Shown piece by piece: positions 1 through 8,347 of a DNA stretch of 64,000 nucleotides. Each line of letters begins with the position of its first letter. Within the stretch, counting starts at the first letter, position 1. Where the stretch lies: contig NZ_OY762614.1 in the NCBI RefSeq assembly GCF_963666145.1, forward strand, positions 1,044,501 through 1,108,500, read 5' to 3'. A program made the translations under genes and the position numbers. The DNA is from an uncultured Desulfobacter sp. GTDB lineage: Bacteria > Desulfobacterota > Desulfobacteria > Desulfobacterales > Desulfobacteraceae. Under the pieces are notes generated by a model. It saw only the letters and a program-made list of their open reading frames with translations. It was not told the origin of the DNA and searched no databases.

Positions 1-884
1 ACTGCTTGTTTTTTCAGCCTCATTTGCAAACTCAATATTATTGCAGGATTGTTTTCAATTAATTTAACTGAATACAACTTCAGTTGTTCAAGATTATTTT
101 CCGATAATTCAAGCAATGATAGCAACAGCTGTTCCTTTTGTATGGAAAAAACAGAACAAAACTCCTTCTCAACAGCTCCCTCTAAAATTTCTATAGTCTC
201 GACTGTTTTCGCCAGCTTGAACTCCGTGTTTTTATTTGACCATATGCCGCCATCGTGCACCCGGTAATTTGCCATACAATCTGGCAGTTTTTTGATATTT
301 CCGTATTGTGCATTCAACGTATGCAGGACATAATCGCCTAATGGAGAATTCAGGTCTCTGATACTATTTATGACTTTGCTATTTCGACGCATCATCACCG
401 AAGGAGTATGAATAAAATTCCCTTTTGATAGGTCATATATCGTAGTTGTTTCATGAACATTCTGGGTTATAAAATCATCTTTAACTTCCTCGCCCACCTG
501 TACTCTCACAGGATGGAAGCAAACGGAATATTCGGGGGCGTGCGTCAAAAAGTCGAACTGTTTTTGCAGCTTCAACGGATCGGTCCAATAATCATCACCC
601 TCGCACAATGCAATAAAGTCTCCTTTACAGGCTTCAAGAGTACGGACAAAATTAGCCATCATACCAACATTATTTTCCGAACCGATCACTCGGATTAAAT
701 CGGGATACTTTGCTTGGTAACTGTCTATTATTGCTCTTGTATTATCAGTACTGCAATCTTCGCCAATTACAATTTCAATCGGGAAATCAGTTTTCTGCAT
801 CAGCCAACTTTCGATTGCCTGAGCAATATATTGTTCTTGGTTATATGCGATGCACCAGACACTTACAAGCCGAGGTCTTGCCAT
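1..884 (-). CDS. Family 2 glycosyltransferase, C-terminus cut by the window edge
   Basis: Translating the minus strand from the ATG at 884 gives an open frame to the left edge (294 codons, no stop). The N-terminus carries the GT-A nucleotide-binding pattern of family 2 glycosyltransferases: WCIAYNQEQYI at about residues 10-20, then IVIGEDCSTDNT, an ENNVGM stretch, and ALCEGDDYW with the acidic metal-binding motif. This family transfers a sugar from an NDP-sugar during O-antigen or capsule assembly at the inner membrane face; the acceptor cannot be read from sequence. The start lies one base after the stop of the upstream formyltransferase, so the two are probably co-transcribed and translationally coupled. 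Family assignment is secure, specificity is not. Confidence 0.85.
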   Translation of the reverse strand, partial: MARPRLVSVWCIAYNQEQYIAQAIESWLMQKTDFPIEIVIGEDCSTDNTRAIIDSYQAKYPDLIRVIGSENNVGMMANFVRTLEACKGDFIALCEGDDYWTDPLKLQKQFDFLTHAPEYSVCFHPVRVQVGEEVKDDFITQNVHETTTIYDLSKGNFIHTPSVMMRRNSKVINSIRDLNSPLGDYVLHTLNAQYGNIKKLPDCMANYRVHDGGIWSNKNTEFKLAKTVETIEILEGAVEKEFCSVFSIQKEQLLLSLLELSENNLEQLKLYSVKLIENNPAIILSLQMRLKKQA

Positions 885-885
885 T

Positions 886-1602
886 TTATTCTGCACTTAG
901 TTCAAGTTTTATATATATTTTCTGTTTAGAAACCGGGTCAATGAAATAAGCGTTTCTAAAATTATTGTGGCTCAGAGCGCGTAAATGCTCAATGACTTCT
1001 TGATAACTTGCTTCTTTTTGAAGATTAATTTCACAGAGTTCATTAAAATCTTTTTTCAAAAAAACGTTCCCTTCATTCTCGGGGTAAAATGCAGAATAAG
1101 AATTATCAAAAACAGAGTCGAGATTCTTTCTTAACAAATCAAGTTCTGCTGCAACAATTTTTTCATATAAAGAGGCCGAAGTGTCTGAACTTTCAACAGC
1201 GACTTTCTTTCTGTCGATAATTCTGCCATGATCGAGTTTTTCATCCATTTCGTGAAGGGTTGCGCCAGTATCTATCTTTTTAATGATAGAAAATACCTGA
1301 GGATACCACCCCCGGTTTATTGGGTTATAGCCTGGATGAAGATTGATACATTTTACGTTTTGCACTAATTCGGCAGGGAAAATTTGTTTGCAATGCATCG
1401 AAAAAATTAGATCATATGTTTCCAGCAGAAAGCGGTATTCTTTTTTTATATCAATTTTTTTCACAACATTCGGAGCAAACGCGCCTGGGTCTGAATAAAT
1501 GCTACAATAACAATCAACGTTCTTATCGCTTGCGATGCTCAAAAATTGGCTAAGCATGTAACTATTATCAGAAAAAACTGCTGCCTTTTTAAAAAATGCC
1601 AT
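886..1602 (-). CDS. dTDP-4-amino-4,6-dideoxyglucose-type N-formyltransferase
   Basis: 238 residues with the hallmarks of sugar N-formyltransferases of the VioF/QdtF type: the catalytic-core stretch NLHPGYNPINRGWYPQVF near residue 87 and GATLHEMDEKLDHGRII near residue 114. These enzymes use 10-formyl-tetrahydrofolate to formylate the amino group of a dTDP-4-amino-4,6-dideoxyhexose, giving a formamido sugar for O-antigen. The C-terminal part (after about residue 190) resembles the small accessory domain seen in several members. A short SD-like AGGA precedes the ATG. A matching aminotransferase would be expected next to it; only a remnant of one is seen upstream at 1673-1876. The exact sugar (Qui4N or other) is inferred. 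Confidence 0.85.
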   Translation of the reverse strand: MAFFKKAAVFSDNSYMLSQFLSIASDKNVDCYCSIYSDPGAFAPNVVKKIDIKKEYRFLLETYDLIFSMHCKQIFPAELVQNVKCINLHPGYNPINRGWYPQVFSIIKKIDTGATLHEMDEKLDHGRIIDRKKVAVESSDTSASLYEKIVAAELDLLRKNLDSVFDNSYSAFYPENEGNVFLKKDFNELCEINLQKEASYQEVIEHLRALSHNNFRNAYFIDPVSKQKIYIKLELSAE

Positions 1603-1672
1603 AAATCCTGCGTATTATTTGTGATGCGATTTCAAAAAAAATTCATCGTTATTTAAGTCTTCCATGCTTAAA

Positions 1673-1876
1673 TCAGGGTAAATAGACAAAGAGAGAACCA
1701 GTTACTCCAGTTTGTTTACCGTTTGGCAGCTTGACGTCCGAAGCAATTCTCAAATTGTGATGGGTTGAAAACTCTAATATAAGCGTGTAGAAGTACCTCC
1801 TGCTTAAAATATTATTTTCCTTGAGCAAATCATACAGCGGGTCTCGGCTAATAAATAGGGGAATTCCCATCAACAA
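1673..1876 (-). pseudogene. Remnant of a DegT/DnrJ/EryC1/StrS sugar aminotransferase (C-terminal part)
   Basis: The minus-strand frame here encodes about 67 residues with the conserved C-terminal region of PLP-dependent sugar aminotransferases: SRDPLYDLLKENNI, RRYFYTLILEFS and a degraded LPNGKQTG stretch where intact proteins have LPVAKxV. Intact family members have about 370-390 residues; the upstream part, with the PLP lysine, is not found, and an in-frame stop lies just before the fragment. The match of two separate conserved blocks in the right order makes homology convincing. Such an enzyme would make the amino sugar used by the formyltransferase at 886-1602, so the local pathway is either broken or completed by a copy outside the window. 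Confidence 0.7.
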
Positions 1877-2613
1877 AAAAAGATGAGAACTTCCTTTTTC
1901 TCAAACACGCTATAACAAATCATGAAAAGATTATCAAGAGCATGGAATACCCCAAATCCACCGCCTATTTTTCTGACCACCTGTCCAAAGACAATTTCGG
2001 GGATTTTTTTCTCGGAGTGCGGCTATTTATGCCTTAAAAAAGACGTTTTTGATAACTGCTTCCCCCTTTCTACAGAACAATTCGATTATTTAGGCGCAAG
2101 TGTCCCATGGCCGGTAGAAAAATGCCATTTTCCTGAGAGCGTCGACCAGGATATCATAGAATAGATGCCGTTTAAATAAACGCAATATCAGGCTGCGAGA
2201 ATTTTCAATTACTCTGCCTGGGATATTATTAATCGAAAATCGGATTGCTTTCATTCACCTTGTCTTCATGCAAGGGGCTAATGCTAAATTCTTCATCATC
2301 GCATTCAGGTTCAAGGCCATGATCATTATCCACCACCAGGCGGCGTTCACACCGAGATCCGATGATGAAAGCTTCCGTCCACTCAGTGCAGGTTTTTATT
2401 TTGACGTTTTTTTCATTTCTGTAGAAAGGTTGCCACTCAGTGTCCGGAACTTTGGCCACTGCCATCTTAAACACCGAACTTACGTCACATCCAATTGCAA
2501 ATTATATCCGGCCAAAATGTTTATCCTCTCCTGACTGTTGTGGCCTCGTCTGGCTCGGGCTTCGATATCAAAACAGTATAATGAAGGTGTGAAACTGTCC
2601 TTATTTCAATGAG
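1877..2613. other. Decayed non-coding stretch with fragmentary reading frames
   Basis: No intact recognisable gene is visible. On the plus strand, 1946-2036 in one frame (beginning MEYPKSTAYFSDHLSKD) and about 2037-2164 in another frame (KKDVFDNCFPLSTEQFDYL and onward to a TAG) together look like a single protein of about 70 residues broken by a frameshift; I do not recognise it. On the minus strand 2229-2474 gives 81 residues with a protein-like composition (starts MFKMAVAKVPDTEW) but no family I can name. The setting between a truncated aminotransferase and the OmpA-like gene, with low GC, fits an old cluster boundary undergoing decay. All readings here are tentative. Confidence 0.4.
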
Positions 2614-3540
2614 TTAACCACTAAATACAACAGTAAGCTGCGCACGGCGCTGGAAGTTTTTCGTTAATGACTCCGATTTTGCAGCGAACCGATACTGACC
2701 GGTTGAACCAATTTTAAAGATATCCCGTTTCAGGCCGGCTTTCACCATTTCGTGAACGACGTTAGCGGCACGGGATGCACCAAGTTCCAAATTGGACGGA
2801 TATTTTTGGGTATGGATGGGATCTGTATCCGCATATCCGTTGACGTAAACTTTAACATCATAGGGCCTTAGAAACATTGCCAATTTCTTTAAAAAAGATT
2901 TATATTCTTTGGCCAAGGCTGCGCTGCCGGAAGGAAAAAGAATCGGCAGGGTATTGTTAATTTTTGCGCAACTGCCATCTGACGCTAGGACATCGACCCA
3001 GTCTCCGAGGCCGGCCTGCTTAACGGCCTGTGCAATGTCCGGTAGATTTGCCGACGCGATTGATTTGCCGGCTTTCTCGGCGCCATGTTCCATATCCGGT
3101 GTGGCCGAAACCCGAATCTGTGTTGCGCTCTTATCCCGGTCATTTTTTGTGTCATAAATTTGAAGGTATTTCTCAACGGTAGCAGATAAAAATTTATGTT
3201 GCCGTTCAAGCTTAGAAATTTTATTCTTTTTTAATTCTACAGAATCATGAAGTAATTTTGGAATACTTCTCCCGGAATCAGATATTCGATTTATTTTGAC
3301 GATCAACCACTCAAGGTCTTTGCGAGTATCAAGGATTTGTTCATTTGAAACTTCCAACTGGGCCCGATAGTCTTTAATTAGCGTCTCAAGTTCTATATTA
3401 GAATAGGTTTCCGGATCAGGCTTGAACGTTTGAAAAGCACCATTGGCAACATTGGTATAATAAAAGAGTATAAGATACAAAGGTATCAAAACAAGCATCA
3501 TCCTGCCTGGGAATGTAGATGTCAAAGAAAAAGTTCCCAT
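2614..3540 (-). CDS. OmpA/MotB-type peptidoglycan-binding protein with membrane anchor and coiled coil
   Basis: 308 residues. A single hydrophobic segment at about 15-33 is followed by a Glu/Lys-rich, probably coiled-coil region (about 45-140). The last 120 residues form an OmpA C-terminal domain: ILFPSGSAAL, VYVNGYADTDPI, LGASRAANVV and FQRRAQLTVVF carry the peptidoglycan (diaminopimelate)-binding pattern. The layout is closer to MotB/envelope-tethering proteins than to beta-barrel OmpA. A strong GGAGG lies five bases before the ATG. It follows the LPP20-type lipoprotein gene on the same strand; in vibrios LPP20-type FlgP and partner proteins work at the flagellar base, which is a possible but unproven parallel. 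Confidence 0.8.
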   Translation of the reverse strand: MGTFSLTSTFPGRMMLVLIPLYLILFYYTNVANGAFQTFKPDPETYSNIELETLIKDYRAQLEVSNEQILDTRKDLEWLIVKINRISDSGRSIPKLLHDSVELKKNKISKLERQHKFLSATVEKYLQIYDTKNDRDKSATQIRVSATPDMEHGAEKAGKSIASANLPDIAQAVKQAGLGDWVDVLASDGSCAKINNTLPILFPSGSAALAKEYKSFLKKLAMFLRPYDVKVYVNGYADTDPIHTQKYPSNLELGASRAANVVHEMVKAGLKRDIFKIGSTGQYRFAAKSESLTKNFQRRAQLTVVFSG

Positions 3541-3599
3541 GCCCCCCCTCCTATTAAATTCTGTTGAATTAAAAACGTATTAAGTCAGGTATTGAACAA

Positions 3600-4073
3600 T
3601 CAGCTATTATCTGCAATTCCCACAGGCCACCAGACCACGCCTCTTTTCGAAAAATTAACCCTCAATCTCAACCGGGCCTCTGTGATTCCATTATCTGCCC
3701 GGGTAATCTCCATCACTTCCGTTCCCCGTAACCAGGCTTGGGTCTTTACCAGGATTGCATCCTGGTTTACCGAGCCCCGACCCGCTTTTGTGTAAGCATC
3801 CACATAAACGCCACGGACTCTTTCAACCAATTGCCGATATCCATCGGCAATTGCCGCACGCTCGGCCATGAGTATGGCTTCGCCTTTCGTTAAGACATTT
3901 TCAGGCTCAAGCCCTTTGCCCGTCACCTGAAATGTGAAGACCTTATGATTGACCACATTATTTGCAAAAGAATCAAGAACGCTTCCAGATCCTCCGGCAG
4001 ATAAATTAATATTATTGCAACCTGCAATTGATAAAACAGTTAAGCATGCTGAAAAGGCCAATAATTTCTTCAT
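3600..4073 (-). CDS. LPP20/FlgP-like outer-membrane lipoprotein
   Basis: 157 residues starting at the ATG at 4073, chosen because GGAGA sits at correct spacing; a GTG five codons upstream overlaps that ribosome site. A classical lipoprotein signal ends in LSIAGC, so lipidation at Cys is expected. The mature part has the LPP20-type core: AILMAERAAIADGYRQLVE, where many members read ARxAAxxDAxRxLxE, then a VxGVYVD-like stretch. This family includes Helicobacter LPP20 and the flagellar protein FlgP. Directly followed, 60 bases on, by the OmpA-like gene, suggesting a two-gene envelope operon. Family membership good; flagellar role is inference. Confidence 0.78.
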   Translation of the reverse strand: MKKLLAFSACLTVLSIAGCNNINLSAGGSGSVLDSFANNVVNHKVFTFQVTGKGLEPENVLTKGEAILMAERAAIADGYRQLVERVRGVYVDAYTKAGRGSVNQDAILVKTQAWLRGTEVMEITRADNGITEARLRLRVNFSKRGVVWWPVGIADNS

Positions 4074-4168
4074 GGCAACTTTCTCCACCCAGCAGTTAGT
4101 TGTTGTAAATTCAACGACGCAACCATTGATTCGCTTCTTGAATTCATGTTAGAAGTTAATCGTCAGGC

Positions 4169-4197
4169 TTGGCTTTAAACTTTAGAAACAAAGCCAA
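4169..4197. repeat. Hairpin in a divergent leader
   Basis: TTGGCTTT at 4169-4176 and AAAGCCAA at 4190-4197 form a perfect 8-bp stem with a 13-base loop. It lies in the intergenic space between the divergently transcribed lipoprotein gene (start 4073) and the unknown gene at 4225, 28 bases before the latter. No U-tract follows on the plus strand, so it is not an evident terminator; it may be an operator or leader structure. Confidence 0.4.
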
Positions 4198-4224
4198 CGC
4201 CCCACACCTAAAACGGACAAGTCA

Positions 4225-4803
4225 ATGCAATCTAAGTCAAAAAGACATTCAATATTCATACCGTATTTTGTAAAAAAAAATATCTGGCTGTTCACGGCAA
4301 GTCTGATTATAGTTTTAATATGCTTAAAACCGTTAGTGGCCGAAGATCTTAACGAAATCTCCACCTATTACATTCGACTCGATCTTAAAAGTTCCAGTCA
4401 TCGGATTACCGACGGAAAATTGACAATGGTGCCGGAGCACGATGCCTTCAGGGCGGCAAATTTTTCTTATCTTCCCATATCCGGCATTATCACAGCCCTG
4501 CCACAGGAAGCGGCCCAGGCCATTGAAGCGAAAATAAAACAAAATGCCTTTATTCAACTATTAGAGCAAAAGGGATTAAAATCGGTAAAAATCTTCAATA
4601 ATGATACGATTATCAGCTATGAAGGCTGCGTTCAATTACCGATTGCGTTATACATTTCACCTTATGACGTTGGAAAAAAAGGTTTTCCGTATTCTGCCCA
4701 AATCCTTTTCAGCCCGTTAAGTTTCCCGGATCAGTGGGAGTCACTACACCGCCGGTTTAAAATTAAAGAACTTCTCAACAATTTTTTTCTTTTCTTTCAA
4801 TAG
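4225..4803 (+). CDS. Unrecognised protein with N-terminal signal or anchor
   Basis: 192 residues that I cannot place in a family. Residues about 20-37 are a hydrophobic stretch following several Lys/Arg residues, followed by an Ala-Glu-Asp start of a polar region, so the protein is probably exported or membrane-anchored. The rest is mixed alpha/beta in appearance, with no obvious catalytic motif; the C-terminus is rich in Phe and Leu (ends NNFFLFFQ). It ends 16 bases before the PBP4-type gene on the same strand, so the two are likely co-transcribed and it may act in the periplasm with it. No convincing ribosome site precedes the ATG. Confidence 0.6.
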   Translation: MQSKSKRHSIFIPYFVKKNIWLFTASLIIVLICLKPLVAEDLNEISTYYIRLDLKSSSHRITDGKLTMVPEHDAFRAANFSYLPISGIITALPQEAAQAIEAKIKQNAFIQLLEQKGLKSVKIFNNDTIISYEGCVQLPIALYISPYDVGKKGFPYSAQILFSPLSFPDQWESLHRRFKIKELLNNFFLFFQ

Positions 4804-4819
4804 GCCTTTTAAAATCACC

Positions 4820-6049
4820 ATGAAAAATAAAACTCAACGTCATATTTGCCTGACTATTTTGGGTCTTTTTTTGTTAGTATCCATGCCATTGCGTATTTTT
4901 GCTCAAACATCGGGGATTCTCTTATCTGATGATCAGGGCAAAACCATTTATGCAATAAATCCGGACAAGCCGTTAATTCCTGCGTCAACCTTGAAAATAC
5001 TTACAAGCCTTGCGGCCATCAAAACTTTAGGCCCGGATTTTCACTACCAGACATGGGCCAGCTACGACCAAACGACATGTGACCTTTACCTTAAGGGTTT
5101 TGGAGATCCTTTATTTATCTCCGAGGAGATCAGCAAGTTTGCTGATCAAATTTCACACCACATTTTCAAATTGGCATCCAAAGGAACTATTTCATCCGCG
5201 GTTATCCGAAATATCATTGTAGACCAGTCCTATTTTGCCTCCCAGATTACAATCCCCGGGGCCGGATCATCCAGCAATCCCTATGACGCAACAAACGGGG
5301 CGTTGTGTGCCAATTTCAACACAATATTTTTAAAATGGGACAGCCGGAGCAGAGAATATATTTCTGCTGAAAAGCAAACACCCTTTCCGGACATCCTGGC
5401 AAAACAAATCAGACCCGAATCAAAAAAAACAGACAGGGTTTTGCTGTCCTATGAACTTCGCCAAAAATATCCGGGGCTACTGATGCACGATTTTCTTAAA
5501 AAAGCCGGGATTAAAATTACAGGTTCCGTCCAAACTGGTATATTTACAGGTTCCGGCAAAGAGTGCATTGTTCACACATCGTCTTTCAGCCTGGCGGACA
5601 TTATTAAAAAGCTGCTACAGTATTCAAATAATTTTATTGCAAATCAGCTCATGCTGACCATGGGAAGCCGTATATCAGACCCGCCTGCCACCCTTGAAAA
5701 AGGTAAGGATCTATTGAACAAATTTGCAAAAGAAACGTTGGGTTTAAAAAATATTTCAATTGTAGAAGGCTCTGGCCTGTCCCGGCGCAACCAATTGACG
5801 CCTGCCCAGATGAGGGATATTCTTATTGCTTTTATGCCCTGGCATGAATTTTTAAGAAAAGATGGAAATGAATTTTATAAAACAGGTACACTGTCAGATG
5901 TTAGAAGCCGTGCAGGCTTTATCCGCGGGCAAAATAATCGGCTTTACCCATTCGTAATCATGCTCAACCAAACCAGCACCGGTTACGAAGCCATCCGGCG
6001 CATGCTCAAAGAGCAGGTTTCAAAGACTTGCGGAAATTCAACCCCTTGA
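4820..6049 (+). CDS. dacB: PBP4-type D-alanyl-D-alanine carboxypeptidase/endopeptidase
   Basis: 409 residues. Signal peptide at about 1-29 (ends RIFAQ). All three penicillin-binding motifs of peptidase family S13 are present: Ser56-x-x-Lys59 in PASTLK, Ser-Asn-Asn in YSNNFIANQL, and KTGT in FYKTGTLSDVRSRAGF. The family cleaves the terminal D-Ala or D-Ala-mDAP crosslinks of peptidoglycan in the periplasm. It is shorter than E. coli PBP4 (477 residues), mostly in the insertion between the first two motifs. The 3' end overlaps the convergent folE2 gene by 12 bases. No clear Shine-Dalgarno is visible; coupling to the gene ending at 4803 is possible. Confidence 0.88.
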   Translation: MKNKTQRHICLTILGLFLLVSMPLRIFAQTSGILLSDDQGKTIYAINPDKPLIPASTLKILTSLAAIKTLGPDFHYQTWASYDQTTCDLYLKGFGDPLFISEEISKFADQISHHIFKLASKGTISSAVIRNIIVDQSYFASQITIPGAGSSSNPYDATNGALCANFNTIFLKWDSRSREYISAEKQTPFPDILAKQIRPESKKTDRVLLSYELRQKYPGLLMHDFLKKAGIKITGSVQTGIFTGSGKECIVHTSSFSLADIIKKLLQYSNNFIANQLMLTMGSRISDPPATLEKGKDLLNKFAKETLGLKNISIVEGSGLSRRNQLTPAQMRDILIAFMPWHEFLRKDGNEFYKTGTLSDVRSRAGFIRGQNNRLYPFVIMLNQTSTGYEAIRRMLKEQVSKTCGNSTP

Positions 6050-6817
6050 ATGTTCGATATACGCATAAGCGCTGTGATTATGAATGGATTCAAAATTTTC
6101 TGCACTCACGGAAAACCAAGTGATATTGGCATCTTCGATAAGTGCCTTGGCCACATCCCGCACAATGTCCTCTACAAACTTGGGATTATTGTATGCTTTT
6201 TCCGTGACATACTTTTCATCTGCTCGTTTCAGTACGGAATAAATATCGCAGGATGCCGCCTTTTCAACCAGATCGACAATTTCTTCGATCCAGATAAATT
6301 TATGAAACCTTGCCGCAACCAGCACCTCGCCCCTTTGATTGTGGGCGCCATATTCTGAAATTTCTTTGGAGCAAGGACACACCGATGTAACAGGGACAGC
6401 GACTTTTAACACCAAATCCGCTTTTTTCCCGTCATTGGAAGAGCCGACAATCGTGCAATTATAGTCCATCAACCCCTTGGATTGGGTGCGGGGAGATGTT
6501 TTTTCAATAAAATAGGGAAAAGATATTTCAATGTGTGCAGACTTTGCCCCAAGAGAGGATTTCATATCTTCAAGAATGCTGGTCAGAGAATCAAGCGACA
6601 CCGGTGTATTGACGGTATGCAGCAATTCCACAAAGCGGCTCATGTGGGTACCTTTGCACTGATGGGGTAAATCCACATACATATTTACTTCAGCCACCGT
6701 GGACTGGGAGCCGTTTGCCTTATCCCGCACAATTATCGGGTGTTTCAGCCCCTTAATCCCGACTTTATCAATGGGGATATTTCTAAAATCGGGCTGATTC
6801 TGCATATCAATCAACAT
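6038..6817 (-). CDS. folE2: GTP cyclohydrolase FolE2 (type IB)
   Basis: 259 residues matching FolE2/COG1469 along the full length: N-terminal DIQNxxDxRxIxIDKVGI-like stretch, CKGTHMSRFVE, VPVTSVCPCSKEIS with the metal-binding Cys, and a C-terminal SVSAENFESIHNHSAYAY. The enzyme converts GTP to dihydroneopterin triphosphate for folate or queuosine synthesis and, unlike FolE, does not strictly need zinc. The start overlaps the last seven bases of the upstream ttcA-like gene, which indicates translational coupling. The 3' end overlaps the convergent peptidase gene by 12 bases. Confidence 0.93.
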   Translation of the reverse strand: MLIDMQNQPDFRNIPIDKVGIKGLKHPIIVRDKANGSQSTVAEVNMYVDLPHQCKGTHMSRFVELLHTVNTPVSLDSLTSILEDMKSSLGAKSAHIEISFPYFIEKTSPRTQSKGLMDYNCTIVGSSNDGKKADLVLKVAVPVTSVCPCSKEISEYGAHNQRGEVLVAARFHKFIWIEEIVDLVEKAASCDIYSVLKRADEKYVTEKAYNNPKFVEDIVRDVAKALIEDANITWFSVSAENFESIHNHSAYAYIEHSRG

Positions 6818-7557
6818 GGCGTCTCTAAAAGATAATCAGTAGCGATGTTGCCCATTGCCCTGAATATATTCCCTTTTATATGGTTGTTCTGCCGGTACAT
6901 ACGTTCAAGCATATCCGCAACATCCTGCCTTTTCGTAAAACCGGCGCTTGGGCATGTATTAACAAAGTCCGGCAGATCACAAAGTTGGGCAAAACTGTTA
7001 ATCTCATGCTTTTCAATATATGACAAAGGCCTGATGATATCAAAGCTTCCACCGAAAAATGATTGATTGGGCTTCATTGTTCCGATCTTGCCTGCGTAGA
7101 AAATATTAATAAACAAGGTCTCAATCAAATCATCCTTGTTATGCCCCAGGGCAAGTTTTTTACACCCATGCTCCCGGGCCAGTTCAAATAGTCGTTTACG
7201 CCGCAGTCGGCTGCATAAAAAGCAGGGATTTTCCCTGTTTCCATCAGAATGGGCAATTCTGCCGTAATCGGTTTCTTCCACCAGCATACCCTGATGCTCA
7301 CCCTTATATCTTTCATTGATATAGGATTCCAGTTTTTTCACAAACGGGTTGTCAAATCCCGGATCAATGTAAGCAGGCACAACTTCAAATGAAACAGGGG
7401 CTTTTTTCTTTAAAGAGACAAGAAGATGGAAAAGGGCTAAACTGTCTTTTCCTCCGGACACCCCCACCAGTATCCGGTCGTTATTTTCGATCATCCGCCA
7501 GTCATGAATCGCCTTGCCAAGCAGATGCATTAGACGCTTTGTCAGCCCTTTACCCAA
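6811..7557 (-). CDS. TtcA-like PP-loop ATPase, tRNA 2-thiocytidine biosynthesis
   Basis: 248 residues with the PP-loop SGGKDSLAL near residue 33 that adenylates the target base, and a CFLCSRLRR motif near residue 115 that supplies iron-sulfur ligands as in TtcA, followed by LGHNKDDLIETL. TtcA thiolates C32 of certain tRNAs. The chosen TTG start (7557) lies seven bases after rpoZ; an ATG at 7527 is an alternative that keeps the PP-loop. It overlaps folE2 by seven bases. Function as TtcA versus a related TtuA/TilS-group thiolase is inferred from the Cys pattern and size. Confidence 0.85.
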   Translation of the reverse strand: MGKGLTKRLMHLLGKAIHDWRMIENNDRILVGVSGGKDSLALFHLLVSLKKKAPVSFEVVPAYIDPGFDNPFVKKLESYINERYKGEHQGMLVEETDYGRIAHSDGNRENPCFLCSRLRRKRLFELAREHGCKKLALGHNKDDLIETLFINIFYAGKIGTMKPNQSFFGGSFDIIRPLSYIEKHEINSFAQLCDLPDFVNTCPSAGFTKRQDVADMLERMYRQNNHIKGNIFRAMGNIATDYLLETPC

Positions 7558-7563
7558 AACTAC

Positions 7564-7773
7564 TTATTCGTCGTCAGCCTCAGGATCTTTCTTGACAACG
7601 ATCCGGTTAGCGGCAATTTCACGCAGGACGGTGACAACATCTTCGTTTTTCGAGGAAGGTACAAGAAAATCAGCCCCTTCCCTGACCTGGCGAATCCGCT
7701 TGGCTGCCAGGTGTACAAGCGTAAAACGGTTATCTACATTCTTCAAACAATCTTCGATGGTTACACGTGCCAC
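7564..7773 (-). CDS. rpoZ: RNA polymerase omega subunit
   Basis: 69 residues, the usual size, with the family signature MARVTIEDCLKNVDNRFTL, then LAAKRIRQ and a VVTVLREIA stretch. Omega assists assembly of beta-prime into RNA polymerase. Start is GTG at 7773 with AAAGGAAAG upstream. It lies seven bases upstream of the ttcA-like gene and 73 bases downstream of greA, so two transcription-machinery genes sit side by side on the minus strand. The acidic C-terminus (DPEADDE) is typical. Confidence 0.95.
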   Translation of the reverse strand: MARVTIEDCLKNVDNRFTLVHLAAKRIRQVREGADFLVPSSKNEDVVTVLREIAANRIVVKKDPEADDE

Positions 7774-7845
7774 AGCACTTTCCTTTCTAAAATTTACCTG
7801 CCATTTCGAGGAACTCGAAAAAAATCAGATTGAGAAAACAATAAA

Positions 7846-8313
7846 TCAAAGAATATCAATGACTTCATAAACCCGTTTGCCACCCGGCGCCTGGACAATG
7901 GCCTCATCTCCCTGTTCTTTTCCAATCAGGGCCGAGCCAAGGGGAGAAGTGACGGAAATCTTGCCTTTTTTGATATCCGCCTCATCCTCACCGACAATCA
8001 TGTATTCTTGTTCTTCTTCGGTATCCAGATTTTCCACAAGAACCCGACTGGCAAACCGAATGACATCCTTGGGCACAGAATTGGGATCAATTACTTTGGC
8101 CTTTCCAATTTTATAGGAAATCTCACCGATCCTGCCTTCAATGAAAGACTGACGCTCTTTTGCAGCATGATATTCGGCATTTTCAGACAGGTCTCCATGT
8201 GCCCTGGCCACTTCAATGGCTCTGATTATTTCAGGACGATCCACGGTTTTCAGTTTTTCCAGTTCTTTTTTCAAGGCTGCAAAGCCTTGTGTCGTTACAG
8301 GTATCTGGTCCAA
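7846..8313 (-). CDS. greA: Transcription elongation factor GreA
   Basis: 155 residues. The N-terminal coiled coil has the diagnostic ARAHGDLSENAEYHAAKE with the Asp-Glu tip residues that reach into the polymerase secondary channel and stimulate transcript cleavage; the C-terminal FKBP-like half includes ISVTSPLGSALIGKEQGDE. Start is a TTG at 8313 beginning MDQIPVTTQGF, which fits the usual N-terminus of the family (M-x-x-x-P-x-T); no ATG is available in frame. A GGAG lies about 13 bases upstream, which is long. Expressed from the same strand as psd and rpoZ. Confidence 0.94.
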   Translation of the reverse strand: MDQIPVTTQGFAALKKELEKLKTVDRPEIIRAIEVARAHGDLSENAEYHAAKERQSFIEGRIGEISYKIGKAKVIDPNSVPKDVIRFASRVLVENLDTEEEQEYMIVGEDEADIKKGKISVTSPLGSALIGKEQGDEAIVQAPGGKRVYEVIDIL

Positions 8314-8347
8314 AATTTAAAATTTACTCCATAGTTTTGTTTTTTAA

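Noticed and set aside
2229..2474. 81-codon minus-strand frame considered as a transposase fragment
   Set aside because: The EWQPFYRN-like start only vaguely recalls transposases and no DDE residues are visible.
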